In this document: positions 54,818 to 63,817 of the stretch, one piece after another
Position numbering within the stretch: position 1 is the first letter of the stretch
How the letters are laid out: each line of letters begins with the position of its first letter
Assembly (NCBI GenBank): GCA_017983675.1
Contig: JAGOAZ010000001.1
Span: 41,113 to 105,112 of the forward strand
DNA: 64,000 nt
Direction of reading: 5' to 3'
Source: Fluviicola sp.
GTDB lineage: Bacteria; Bacteroidota; Bacteroidia; Flavobacteriales_D; Crocinitomicaceae
Notes under the pieces: generated by a model
Seen by the model: only the letters and a program-made list of their open reading frames with translations
Told to the model about the DNA's origin: nothing
Databases searched by the model: none
Position numbers and translations under genes: made by a program

Positions 54818-56093
54818 GTTTTCAAGACCTTTTAAATTTCTACTATTGTAGATACGGTGTTAAATACATTTTCAATGTAAGTTTTCAAGACCTTTTAAAT
54901 TTCTACTATTGTAGATTCTTGTTGAATTTCGTATTCAAGCGTTGTTTTCAAGACCTTTTAAATTTCTACTATTGTAGATCCAAGCCCTCAGATAATACAC
55001 ACCGAAGTTTTCAAGACTTTATAAATTTCTACTATTGTAGATTTGTGCTCATAAATAAAATACTTGCTGTTTTCAAGACCTTTTAAATTTCTACTATTGT
55101 AGATAAGACATGGCTAGTATATGTGGAGAAATGTTTTCAAGACCTTTTAAATTTCTACTATTGTAGATAAACCGGTTGATGCAACAACTTGGTCTGTTTT
55201 CAAGACCTTTTAAATTTCTACTATTGTAGATTCAATGCGTAGCCAGTTTTGTCTTCGAGTTTTCAAGACCTTTTAAATTTCTACTATTGTAGATAATTAT
55301 GACACAAGCTGAAAAAAAGGAAGTTTTCAAGACCTTTTAAATTTCTACTATTGTAGATCCCTTGCGTTTTGTAAATCAATTACAAGTTTTCAAGACCTTT
55401 TAAATTTCTACTATTGTAGATACTGGTGTTGAAATTCATTGCCAATTCGTTTTCAAGACCTTTTAAATTTCTACTATTGTAGATTTAATTCGGAGCGTAG
55501 TTCTGCTATTTGTTTTCAAGACCTTTTAAATTTCTACTATTGTAGATATTGTGCTAATAATCAATTAACGAGTTTGTTTTCAAGACCTTTTAAATTTCTA
55601 CTATTGTAGATTCTGGATCATACGTACAGATTCCGTCGTTTTCAAGACCTTTTAAATTTCTACTATTGTAGATTCTGGATCATACGTACAGATTCCGTCG
55701 TTTTCAAGACCTTTTAAATTTCTACTATTGTAGATTTCATGGTATTCGCAACCACTTATTCTTGTTTTCAAGACCTTTTAAATTTCTACTATTGTAGATA
55801 TAAATACCCAAGGCATTCATTGCTTGTTGTTTTCAAGACCTTTTAAATTTCTACTATTGTAGATTAGTTGATGTTCCGTTCTGAATGTTAGGTTTTCAAG
55901 ACCTTTTAAATGTATTCATGCTGTTTTGATTTTTAAAGGAATGAATGAGTGCTGCGCAATTCTACTATTGTAGATTGAGACATGAATTCTAGTGTGTGGA
56001 TGGTGTTTTCAAGACCTTTTAAATGTATTCATGCTGTTTTGTTTTTTTTAGGAATGAATGAGTGCTTGCGCAATGATTCTATTGTAGCTAGAT
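54818..56093 (+). CRISPR. Type V-A CRISPR array, 19 repeats and 18 spacers
   Basis: The 36-nt repeat starts GTTTTCAAGACC and ends TTCTACTATTGTAGAT, the standard Cas12a handle with stem TCTAC/GTAGA. I count 19 repeats and 18 spacers of 26-29 nt. Repeat 4 (55007-55042) has GACTTTATAAATT instead of GACCTTTTAAATT. Spacers 13 and 14 (55612-55637 and 55674-55699) are identical. The last two repeats are expanded by inserts and the final one is degenerate, so the right side is the trailing end and the leader is on the cas12a side, as usual. Confidence 0.97.
55892..56093 (+). repeat. Two terminal Cas12a repeats with inserted DNA
   Basis: Repeat 18 (55892-55975) is split after its 20th base by a 48-nt insert (55912-55959) beginning GTATTCATGCTGTTTTG and ending GCTGCGCAA, after which TTCTACTATTGTAGAT resumes. 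Repeat 19 (56005-56093) has a close copy of the insert (56025 to about 56076) and a rearranged end. Both inserts contain ATTCAT...ATGAAT inverted segments. Confidence 0.93.
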
Positions 56094-56207
56094 TTTGAAA
56101 AAAACAGTTACCGAACATGTCTCAAATAGCTCCGTTTTTTGTGTTTTAGCAAAAAAGTAGTAACTTACAATCTAATTAATTTCAAAACTCATCAACAATC
56201 AATCATC

Positions 56208-56714
56208 ATGAAACAGCTTATTGCAGGAATACTCATCAGTTTTATTTCGATTAGTGCTACCGCACAATGTGCCAGCGCTGGGAATGACACCATCGTGACA
56301 AGGTGTAAAAACGAACCATTTGATGTAGCATTATTTTTAACGGATAGCGCAAGTTTAGGTGGTGTTTGGTATGATCCAGCATATACGGTTATGTTGTCGA
56401 CAACAGTTCCTGGTTACAACTTCCCAGGACAGTACAATTTTAAATACATTGTTACGGATACCATTTGCAATACGAGTGACACGGCTTTGATTAAGGTTAC
56501 CATTTTAACTTGTTGGACTGGAATTGTGAATGAATCAAAAGCAAGCAGTATTGTTGTTTCTCCGAATCCAACTTCGGGAGGTGTGTTTTCCTTATCACAA
56601 GATGTACCTTATACTATTGAAGACGCAACAGGAAAGCAATTGAAGGAAATCACAGCTAGTGGCGTTTACTTTGTTGTAGTTGGTCAAAAACGCTTCCGAT
56701 TGGTGAATTTGTAA
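56208..56714 (+). CDS. Small type IX secreted protein
   Basis: From the ATG at 56208 (KQLIAGILISFISISATAQ signal peptide) the 168-aa product has a short Ig-like domain (CASAGNDTIVTRCKNEPFDV to DTALIKVTIL) and a C-terminal sorting domain (IVVSPNPTSGGVFSLSQD). The frame extends 23 codons upstream but that part is not signal-like. It starts 114 nt after the Cas12a array. No function beyond export is evident. Confidence 0.8.
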   Translation: MKQLIAGILISFISISATAQCASAGNDTIVTRCKNEPFDVALFLTDSASLGGVWYDPAYTVMLSTTVPGYNFPGQYNFKYIVTDTICNTSDTALIKVTILTCWTGIVNESKASSIVVSPNPTSGGVFSLSQDVPYTIEDATGKQLKEITASGVYFVVVGQKRFRLVNL

Positions 56715-56719
56715 AAGAT

Positions 56720-57802
56720 ATGATATCAGTGATAAATAAAAAAGGAAAAGATCAGGGTTTTAAATTCAGTTATGTTCTGGGAAATAGCATAACATTTTTC
56801 GTTGTTTTTTTTGTTAATTTTTGTTTTGCTCAAAACACCTCAAACTTAAATTTTACGTTACCACAGTTGCATGATTCCATAGATTATGTAATGGTAGGTG
56901 AAGATCATTTTCAGCAAAATGCTGAGTTGAGATTAAAGTTTGTAGAGCGTTTAATAGATAAAGGTTTTAAAACTATTTTCATAGAAATTGAAACATTAGA
57001 TCAAGTTATCGTAGATCGTTTTTTTAATGATGAATTAAATGAAAAGGATTTGAACTTTAATTTCTTTAATAAAAAAGATCAAATCAATTTTTTAATCGGT
57101 TTAAAGAAAAAATTCGGACTTAAGATTAAAAATCATGAACTATCTGTTTTTTGTTGTGAAGTTTTTTATTCTAGGAGAAATTTGAAAACATTAAAACGTT
57201 TCATCTCATTATTTAATCATCCACTGGCTGTAAAACAGTTAAAATTTATTGAATTAGTTGGTAGTTCTAAAGAAACAGAAAAAATAATATATGGTAAGTT
57301 AATTGACGATTTGAAAACGTTTAAATCTGATTACATACAAGCTTATGGTAATTATTATCATACATTTTTAAATTCATTATATCAAGTTACAAAAATTCAA
57401 TCTTATGAAGATCCAGTTATTAACGAGGAGGTTTATGTTTTAAGAGATAAACTAATAGATAGTACGATAAGAGTGAAGAATAATTCAAATTCAAAATCAA
57501 TTGTTTTTACTGGACGTTATTCGTTACTGTCAGATGCAAATAAGTTTTTTGACAAATCTCTTTATTATTATTTAGGTGCAGGGGGTAATCAAATAATGCG
57601 CTTTTATTTGTTGTATTTTCCAGCTAACCCATTTTCAGGTCTTGTTAATTTTTCAGACGAAAAAGCATTAAAAAAAAGATGGAAAACAACATATAAAAAA
57701 ACTTCTTTGTTATTTGTGCCCTCCAACGAAATCAATGAACTTGACTATTCAACTGATATTTGCGATTATTTTTTATTTCTAAATAAGAGAAAGACACATT
57801 AA
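56720..57802 (+). CDS. Secreted protein, weakly erythromycin-esterase/ChaN-like, unknown
   Basis: The 360-aa protein has an N-terminal hydrophobic segment (ITFFVVFFVNFCFAQ) that looks like a late signal peptide. The start of the mature part, YVMVGEDHFQQNAELRLKFVERLI then FKTIFIEIE, resembles the GE-x-H and E motifs of the EreA/ChaN/TraB-like superfamily, but the match is only by eye. The rest is Lys, Phe and Asn rich. It lies 5 nt after the type IX gene and 12 nt before a TPR gene, so the three are probably one operon. Confidence 0.5.
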   Translation: MISVINKKGKDQGFKFSYVLGNSITFFVVFFVNFCFAQNTSNLNFTLPQLHDSIDYVMVGEDHFQQNAELRLKFVERLIDKGFKTIFIEIETLDQVIVDRFFNDELNEKDLNFNFFNKKDQINFLIGLKKKFGLKIKNHELSVFCCEVFYSRRNLKTLKRFISLFNHPLAVKQLKFIELVGSSKETEKIIYGKLIDDLKTFKSDYIQAYGNYYHTFLNSLYQVTKIQSYEDPVINEEVYVLRDKLIDSTIRVKNNSNSKSIVFTGRYSLLSDANKFFDKSLYYYLGAGGNQIMRFYLLYFPANPFSGLVNFSDEKALKKRWKTTYKKTSLLFVPSNEINELDYSTDICDYFLFLNKRKTH

Positions 57803-57814
57803 TTTATTGTAAAA

Positions 57815-58546
57815 ATGATAAAAAGAGGGCTTGTATTAATTGTACTATTTGTTATTTCAAATTGTTATGCGCAACAATCGGAAGAAATGTTCAACTTAGG
57901 ATTAAAAGCTTGTAAAAATGGAGATTTTAAACTTGCAGATTCTATGTTTATCAAGTCAATTCAATATGGTAAGAGAAATAATGCTGTAACATATGAAAAC
58001 TATTATAATTGTGGCATTGTGAAGCGTGAATTGAACCAAATGAATTTGGCTATTGCATATTTTGATACAGCAATTTATATGAATCCAAAATATTTTCCAT
58101 CTTACTATGATAGAAGTATCTGTTATTATTGGAATGAAGAGTATAAAGCATGTATTAAAAGTGTCGATGAAGGATTAACAGTAAATGAAAAGAATTTGGA
58201 TATTTTGGTGTTAGGTGCAATGGCATGCTTGGCTGATAGTTCGTATCTTAAAGGTGGGACTTATTGCTCTCAAGGTAAGTTAGTTCAAAAAGATTCTAGG
58301 TTTTATGGCATTCAAATATTGCTCTTTTTACAGCAATACGAATTGGAGAAGGCAAAAAAAGAAATTCAATTAGGCGAGACCTATTTTAAAGATAATAAAG
58401 ATATTCTTGAAGCAAAGTTATTTTATTCTTTTCTTATGAAAGATTTTGAAGGTATGAAACCTATTATTAACCGTTTAGGAAGCAATTATCCATTTCTAAT
58501 CAGTGAAAAATCATTTAAAGAAAAGATAATTGAATTAGCACAGTAA
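57815..58546 (+). CDS. Secreted TPR-repeat protein
   Basis: The 243-aa protein has a signal peptide (GLVLIVLFVISNCYAQQ) and tetratricopeptide-like helices: MFNLGLKACKNGDFKLADSMF, YYNCGIVKRELNQMNLAIAYFDTAIYMNP, YYDRSICYYWNEEYKACIKS. It probably acts as a periplasmic protein-binding scaffold. Third gene of the small operon after the Cas12a array. Confidence 0.75.
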   Translation: MIKRGLVLIVLFVISNCYAQQSEEMFNLGLKACKNGDFKLADSMFIKSIQYGKRNNAVTYENYYNCGIVKRELNQMNLAIAYFDTAIYMNPKYFPSYYDRSICYYWNEEYKACIKSVDEGLTVNEKNLDILVLGAMACLADSSYLKGGTYCSQGKLVQKDSRFYGIQILLFLQQYELEKAKKEIQLGETYFKDNKDILEAKLFYSFLMKDFEGMKPIINRLGSNYPFLISEKSFKEKIIELAQ

Positions 58547-58633
58547 CGTTAATGTTGAAACAGTTTTGTTCGGGTAAGCTTCACTAAAAATGCAACTCTA
58601 TTTTTCATCAACTTTTGAGATCTATTTATTTTG

Positions 58634-59245
58634 TTAATCTATGAATTTCAAGAAGAAAAATTCAATGAAAATTAAAATACTAAAAAAAAATTGAACGGAT
58701 AAGATTAAAGACAAACCAATCAATAATAATGTATGATTATTAATTCCTGTATACAGAAGTGAGAAAAAGAAACAAAAACTGAACAATATTATAAGGGAGT
58801 TGAAACTTAAGGATTTATTTTTTTTATTATTTAAGCCAGAAAGTATTCTATTTCGATTTGAAATCACAAGATACACTTCAATTGGAATAATTGTGAAGTA
58901 CACCAATTCTATTTCCATCATAATTATGGATCTTCCATAGAATAAATCTAAAAAATTAAAAATCAACATGATAGCAAGCGATAGTACTTGTAGAATTTTA
59001 ATTATTGGGGGGAAATAAACCCCATAAATCTTAGAGATTTTATATTGTATTTTTATAAAAACACTGAATAAGAAGAGTGAAATAATTGCTATGAGCGGTT
59101 CAAAAAAATAATAATATGAATTATATTCATTGTATAGAAAAGTAGTAATTGGTGAAACAATTAAAAATAACGAAATCAATAAACTTAATTGATACTTTAT
59201 TAGTTTGCCAATGTGATAATAACTTTCAGTGAAATTGATTTTCAT
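58634..59245 (-). CDS. Membrane protein of unknown function
   Basis: The 203-aa product from the ATG at 59245 (MKINFTESYYHIGKL) has about six hydrophobic segments rich in Ile, Leu and Phe. The frame extends 46 codons upstream (to 59383), but that part has a different composition and looks non-coding. AT content is higher than in the core genes nearby. I do not recognise a family. It is isolated and faces the TPR gene. Confidence 0.55.
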   Translation of the reverse strand: MKINFTESYYHIGKLIKYQLSLLISLFLIVSPITTFLYNEYNSYYYFFEPLIAIISLFLFSVFIKIQYKISKIYGVYFPPIIKILQVLSLAIMLIFNFLDLFYGRSIIMMEIELVYFTIIPIEVYLVISNRNRILSGLNNKKNKSLSFNSLIILFSFCFFFSLLYTGINNHTLLLIGLSLILSVQFFFSILIFIEFFFLKFID

Positions 59246-59731
59246 ATTTAAATAGACTAAATTTAATTCTAAATATATTGAAAAATTGAGTGATTTTGAA
59301 TATCTTAGGTAATGTTTCAGCAGTGTTGTTTTGATCGCTGAGGCACTCGAAACGAACAAAACAATACTCGAAGTTCGTGACAAACCCGGCCCTTATGCAG
59401 GAAGCGTAGAAAAAGAAATAAGTGAAGTGTCATCGAACCCCTGTTAGAGGAGATTTGTCCAGATTTTTGAAGAAAATATGGTTAACAAATCGACGAGTTT
59501 GGGTGAAGATAACGTAGCGCATTTCAATTTTTCAAGCTTGCCAATACAGGCCTAGACTTTTGGCTCCACCTTTTTGGTAATGAAAAAGGTGGAAAAAAAA
59601 TAAAATACATATGATAAATGAAAACGATACTTAAAAAAGATAGGTATTTGAAAAAATCATTTATTTTTTGATGTTTTCAATAAAACCAAGTTTTTTGACA
59701 AGTAATAACTATATAAATCACTTCAAGCTCT
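59246..59731. other. Non-coding stretch upstream of the membrane-protein gene
   Basis: No credible reading frame is present. The part about 59383-59600 is of higher GC content than the AT-rich flanks and carries phrases such as GGCTCCACCTTTTT followed by AAAAAGGTGG (about 59560-59594), an inverted pair. It looks like a genomic repeat or a decayed gene, but nothing can be assigned. Confidence 0.4.
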
Positions 59732-59857
59732 CTGCGCTGCAGTAGGCGGTTAGCTACAAGTATTTGCACAACCTAGTGGAACGGTGCGGCTTGCAGAAGC
59801 GCACTAGTGACACTGTTGTGCAAAGCGCAGTACTAGTAGCCGAATGGAGTTACGCAG
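59732..59857. repeat. Large imperfect inverted repeat, possible structured RNA or small mobile element
   Basis: Nested complementary pairs are visible: CTGCG (59732) with CGCAG (59853), GCTAC (59753) with GTAGC (59836), TTTGCACAAC (59763-59772) with GTTGTGCAAA (59815-59824), and CTAGTG (59773) with CACTAG (59802). Together they make a long interrupted hairpin of about 126 nt in an intergenic region with locally high GC. Confidence 0.65.
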
Positions 59858-59897
59858 CCAAATGAATAGTTTTGATTAAAGATCAACAAACTTTCGG

Positions 59898-62102
59898 TTA
59901 TTCCTCGCTTTTTTCTGGCGTTTCTTCGCTGTCTGATTTTTTGAAAATCTCACCCACTTCTTTGCTCAAGCGTTGAATTGCTTCAACACCAAGTGTGAGT
60001 GGGCCACGGCTGACATCACTGTACGAAGCGAAATTTTCGGAAAGTGTTTGCGATGGATAAACAAAAATACGGTCGAGTAGGGTGTTCTCTTTTTCAAAAC
60101 GCAACGGAAGATTTTCCATGCCTAAAAAGTCGGAAACGGAACCCGAGCGCGCAAAGATGGCAACCAATAAATTGTCTTCGTTTAATTGACCAATATCGCC
60201 CATCGCATCTTCTGGTTTTTCGATAGCAATGTGGGTTAAATCAGCCATGAATCTGCGGTATGTTCGGTACGCCTTGATTTTCTCAAACGTCTCGCGGGTA
60301 CTGTAAACATTGATGTTGCAATTCAGTTCTTTTGACAAACGCATAACACGCTCCAACCATTGGTTGCACGATTGTTCTAATTCTGCAAGCGGCGGACAAA
60401 TGAGCGTAATGCTCCGGTAAGTCGAAAAATTGTGGTTGAAATGACAAAAGAAAACGGTTTTGTCGCACACATCCAATAAATGGTCGCGGTCATCACCAAC
60501 CAAGCGTTTCAACAAGTTTGTTTTTGAGTTGTCGTTTACCAACACAATATCCGCAACTAATTCTTTCGAGACACGCGCAATTCCACTTGAAACGTTGTGA
60601 TCGATCGTCGCCATTGCATGCACATTGATTTCTCCGCTGTTGTAATGGGTAATGAAATCATCGATGTGTTTGCGGGAACGGCGAATTTTCATTTCTGCTT
60701 CTTCGTCGTTTTCGAGTACACTCACAACCGAAATCGGGTTTTTAACCTTTTTATCGGTAATTAATATCGAGAAATCGAGCATTTTTTCGTTGCCTTTCAA
60801 TTCGTCTGCAGCGACCAATACATGTTGTGTACGCATTGCCGGACCTTCAAGTGGCTCGTTTTTCGCTTGTTCGATGAGGAGTTTTTTACCTGCGTTTTCT
60901 GTCACGAAAGAAGCGGTCATGCTCGTTAATAGAATCAAAATAACGGTTCCGTTCACGATGTTGATGTCTAAAATCCCCATGGTAAATCCGACGTTGATTA
61001 CCGCCAAGGTCGCAGCTGCATGCGCAGTACTCAAACCAAAGATCACTTGTCGTTCAGCGCCCGTTAATTTGAAGAACAATTGTGTTACCAGCGCAGCTAA
61101 AAACTTACTAAAAATAGCGAAGGTGGTTAAAATACCTGCAACTGCCCACGCCCAAGGATCGTTAGCAAGGGAACGCACATTAACGACCATTCCGATGGAA
61201 ATCAAGAAAAAAGGAATAAATAATGAGTTTCCCATGAATTCGATTCTGTTCATCAAGGCGGATGTGTGCGGAATGAGACTATTTAACACCAAACCAGCAA
61301 CGAAGGCACCAATAATGGATTCTATTCCAGCTGCTTCAGCTAAAAAGGCCGCGAAGAACAAAACTGATAGTACAAAAATGTAGTGTGATGATTTTTCAGA
61401 TTCGAGTTTACTAAAAAACCAACGCGATATTTTTGGAATGAAGTAAAACATGATTAGGCTGAAAATACTCAAGGTAACGCCCAAGTGAATGATGACATTG
61501 GTATTGATTACGCCGTTATCCGACCCTGAAATAACCGCCAATATTATTAGAACAGCTGTATCCGTTAAAATCGTTCCTCCAACGGCAATCGCAACCGCCT
61601 CCATTTTAGAAATACCGTATTTCGATACGATTGGGTAAGCAACCAACGTGTGGGTTGCAAACATGCTTGCGGTTAACAAACTTCCGATTTCGTCCAAACC
61701 AAGTGCGAATCGGCAAATTGGGTAACCCAATAATAAAGGAATAAAAAAGGTCAAGCCACCGAAAACGAGTGATTTGTTTTTGTAGCGTTTGAATTCTTGC
61801 ATGTCCAGTTCCAAGCCCGCCATGAACATGATGTACAGCAAACCGATTTTAGAAAACATGCTGACAAAACCAGTTTTCATGTTGGCTTCTGAGATCATTT
61901 CAAAACCATTCGGCCCGATAAGTACTCCGGAAATGATAAGTCCGATGAGTGCAGGGATTTTGAATTTACGCAGAACGATAGGCGATAATAAAATGATAAA
62001 CAGCAAAATAGAAAACGTCAAGATTTGATTTTCCAGTGGAAATTTGAATTCGCCAATTAGGTGATCAAATTCTTTCGCAAATTCGTTCAATAAACCGTCC
62101 AT
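59898..62102 (-). CDS. CPA2-family cation:proton antiporter with UspA-like C-terminus
   Basis: The 734-aa protein has about twelve membrane helices in residues 20-410, with the KefB/CPA2 motifs PALIGLIISGVLIGP, SKIGLLYIMFMAGLELD, TDTAVLI (ion-site Asp) and GIESIIGAFVAGLVLN. Residues about 430-700 are two universal-stress-protein-like domains in place of the RCK domain. It exchanges K+ or Na+ for protons at the inner membrane. Single gene. Confidence 0.9.
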   Translation of the reverse strand: MDGLLNEFAKEFDHLIGEFKFPLENQILTFSILLFIILLSPIVLRKFKIPALIGLIISGVLIGPNGFEMISEANMKTGFVSMFSKIGLLYIMFMAGLELDMQEFKRYKNKSLVFGGLTFFIPLLLGYPICRFALGLDEIGSLLTASMFATHTLVAYPIVSKYGISKMEAVAIAVGGTILTDTAVLIILAVISGSDNGVINTNVIIHLGVTLSIFSLIMFYFIPKISRWFFSKLESEKSSHYIFVLSVLFFAAFLAEAAGIESIIGAFVAGLVLNSLIPHTSALMNRIEFMGNSLFIPFFLISIGMVVNVRSLANDPWAWAVAGILTTFAIFSKFLAALVTQLFFKLTGAERQVIFGLSTAHAAATLAVINVGFTMGILDINIVNGTVILILLTSMTASFVTENAGKKLLIEQAKNEPLEGPAMRTQHVLVAADELKGNEKMLDFSILITDKKVKNPISVVSVLENDEEAEMKIRRSRKHIDDFITHYNSGEINVHAMATIDHNVSSGIARVSKELVADIVLVNDNSKTNLLKRLVGDDRDHLLDVCDKTVFFCHFNHNFSTYRSITLICPPLAELEQSCNQWLERVMRLSKELNCNINVYSTRETFEKIKAYRTYRRFMADLTHIAIEKPEDAMGDIGQLNEDNLLVAIFARSGSVSDFLGMENLPLRFEKENTLLDRIFVYPSQTLSENFASYSDVSRGPLTLGVEAIQRLSKEVGEIFKKSDSEETPEKSEE

Positions 62103-62209
62103 TGTATTTTATTATCAGACAAATGTAGTTGGTATTTTTGCGATTTTCACCTGTTTTATATTAATAGGGTATTAATTTTTGTGAAATAAATTAGAAAACC
62201 TAGAAACTT

Positions 62210-62250
62210 CTCAACAATTTCAACTGCTGAGTTAGATTTTCTTTTTTTTT
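62210..62250 (+). promoter_or_regulatory. Hairpin plus T run in the metK leader
   Basis: CTCAACA (62210-62216) pairs with TGCTGAG (62225-62231) apart from one A-C mismatch, and a T-rich run (62241-62250) follows. It looks like a weak attenuator 38 nt before the metK ATG. No known SAM riboswitch core was recognised. Confidence 0.35.
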
Positions 62251-62287
62251 CATTAATTTCGCTCTCACAATTTTTTAACAAAATTCT

Positions 62288-63568
62288 ATGTCATATTTGT
62301 TTACCTCAGAATCTGTTTCTGAAGGGCACCCAGATAAAGTGGCGGATCAAATTTCAGATGCGCTTATCGATCATTTCATGGCCTTTGATCCTGAATCAAA
62401 AGTAGCTTGTGAAACTTTGGTAACTACCGGTCAAGTTGTTTTGGCGGGAGAAGTGAAAACCAATACGTATTTAGATGTTCAAGCGATTGCGCGTGATGTC
62501 ATTCGTAAAATTGGTTATACGAAGTCTGAATACATGTTCGAAGCTAATTCGTGTGGTATTCTTTCAGCTATTCACGACCAATCAGCGGATATCAATCAAG
62601 GTGTTGACCGTGCAGTTGCGAATAATGATTTTGAAGCGAAAGCAGAAGCACAAGGTGCAGGTGACCAAGGTATGATGTTTGGTTATGCAACCAAAGAAAC
62701 CGATAATTACATGCCATTGGCATTGGATTTAGCACACAAAATTTTGCAAGAATTGTCTGCGATTCGTAACAACGAACCAAATTTGATTCCTTACTTACGT
62801 CCTGATGCGAAGTCGCAAGTTACGATCGAATATTCGGATGACAACGTGCCACAACGTATTGATACAATCGTTGTTTCCACACAACACGATGATTTCGATT
62901 CAGAAGCTACCATGTTAGCGAAAATCAAAGCGGATATCATTTCAATTGTTATTCCTCGTGTTAAAGCAAAATTAACACCAGCATTACAAGATTTGTTCAA
63001 CGATCAAATCACGTATCATATCAATCCAACAGGGAAATTTGTTATCGGTGGACCTCACGGAGATACAGGATTAACAGGTCGTAAAATCATTGTTGATACT
63101 TACGGAGGAAAAGGTGCTCACGGAGGTGGCGCATTCTCTGGAAAAGATCCATCAAAAGTTGACCGTTCTGCAGCTTATGCAACGCGTCACATGGCGAAAA
63201 ACTTGGTTGCAGCAGGATTGTGTGATGAGGTATTGGTTCAAGTATCTTACGCGATTGGTGTAGCGAAACCTTGTGGTTTGTTCATCAATACTAATGGAAC
63301 ATCAAAAGTAAACATGACAGACGGAGAAATCGCTAAGAAATGTGCTGAGATCTTCGATATGCGTCCATATGCAATTGAGCAACGTTTGAAATTGAGAAAT
63401 CCAATTTATAGCGAATCAGCAGCTTACGGTCACATGGGACGTAAAAATGAAGTGGTTACTAAATCGTTCAGAAGTCCAGATGGTTCAACAATTACGAAAG
63501 AAGTTGAATTGTTTACATGGGAGAAATTAGATTTCGTTGATCAAGTAAAAGCAGCATTCGGTTTGTAA
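62288..63568 (+). CDS. metK: S-adenosylmethionine synthetase
   Basis: The 426-aa protein has the standard MetK motifs: [20 protein letters not shown] at the N-terminus, the ATP-binding [12 protein letters not shown], and [20 protein letters not shown] and [16 protein letters not shown]. It makes SAM from methionine and ATP. Length agrees with Bacteroidota orthologues. Own leader and terminator. Confidence 0.97.
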   Translation: MSYLFTSESVSEGHPDKVADQISDALIDHFMAFDPESKVACETLVTTGQVVLAGEVKTNTYLDVQAIARDVIRKIGYTKSEYMFEANSCGILSAIHDQSADINQGVDRAVANNDFEAKAEAQGAGDQGMMFGYATKETDNYMPLALDLAHKILQELSAIRNNEPNLIPYLRPDAKSQVTIEYSDDNVPQRIDTIVVSTQHDDFDSEATMLAKIKADIISIVIPRVKAKLTPALQDLFNDQITYHINPTGKFVIGGPHGDTGLTGRKIIVDTYGGKGAHGGGAFSGKDPSKVDRSAAYATRHMAKNLVAAGLCDEVLVQVSYAIGVAKPCGLFINTNGTSKVNMTDGEIAKKCAEIFDMRPYAIEQRLKLRNPIYSESAAYGHMGRKNEVVTKSFRSPDGSTITKEVELFTWEKLDFVDQVKAAFGL

Positions 63569-63593
63569 ATCAAAACGATAAGAAATAGATGAG

Positions 63594-63621
63594 ACGCTCC
63601 AGTAATGGGGCGTTTTTTTTT
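63594..63621 (+). terminator. metK terminator
   Basis: ACGCTCC (63594-63600) pairs with GGGGCGT (63607-63613) with one G-T wobble, followed by a T run. Confidence 0.88.
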
Positions 63622-63634
63622 GGAAACGATTTTA

Positions 63635-63810
63635 CAGAGGGAGAAAGAAAGCGAGAGGTAATTTACAGAGGGAGAATGAGAGGGAGAATGAGAGGGAGAG
63701 AGAAGATTGAGTGTGGAGGATGAGATTGAGTGTGGAGGATGAGATTGAGATTGAGAATGAGAATGAGAGGGAGAGAGAAGATTGAGTATGGAGGATGAGA
63801 TTGAGGTTGA
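63635..63810 (+). repeat. Purine-rich tandem repeat tract
   Basis: Almost only G and A with some T: units such as GAGAGGGAGAATGA and GATTGAGTGTGGAGGATGA recur, and a longer block (GAGAGGGAGAGAGAAGATTG then GGAGGATGAGATTGAG) appears twice, near 63691 and 63766. No gene is seen. Confidence 0.85.
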
Positions 63811-63817
63811 AATATAG

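Noticed and set aside
54650..54835. 61-codon frame in the Cas12a leader
   Set aside because: It covers promoter, inverted repeat and the first CRISPR repeat; no protein features.
59246..59383. N-terminal extension of the membrane protein to 249 aa
   Set aside because: The added 46 residues are unlike the membrane part and the DNA looks like the non-coding repeat block; the ATG at 59245 is preferred.
59384..59470. Possible tRNA because of the phrase TCGAACCCC
   Set aside because: No cloverleaf could be formed around it: no matching acceptor or anticodon stem.
62104..62287. SAM riboswitch before metK
   Set aside because: No conserved core of the known SAM classes could be recognised; only a simple hairpin is present.
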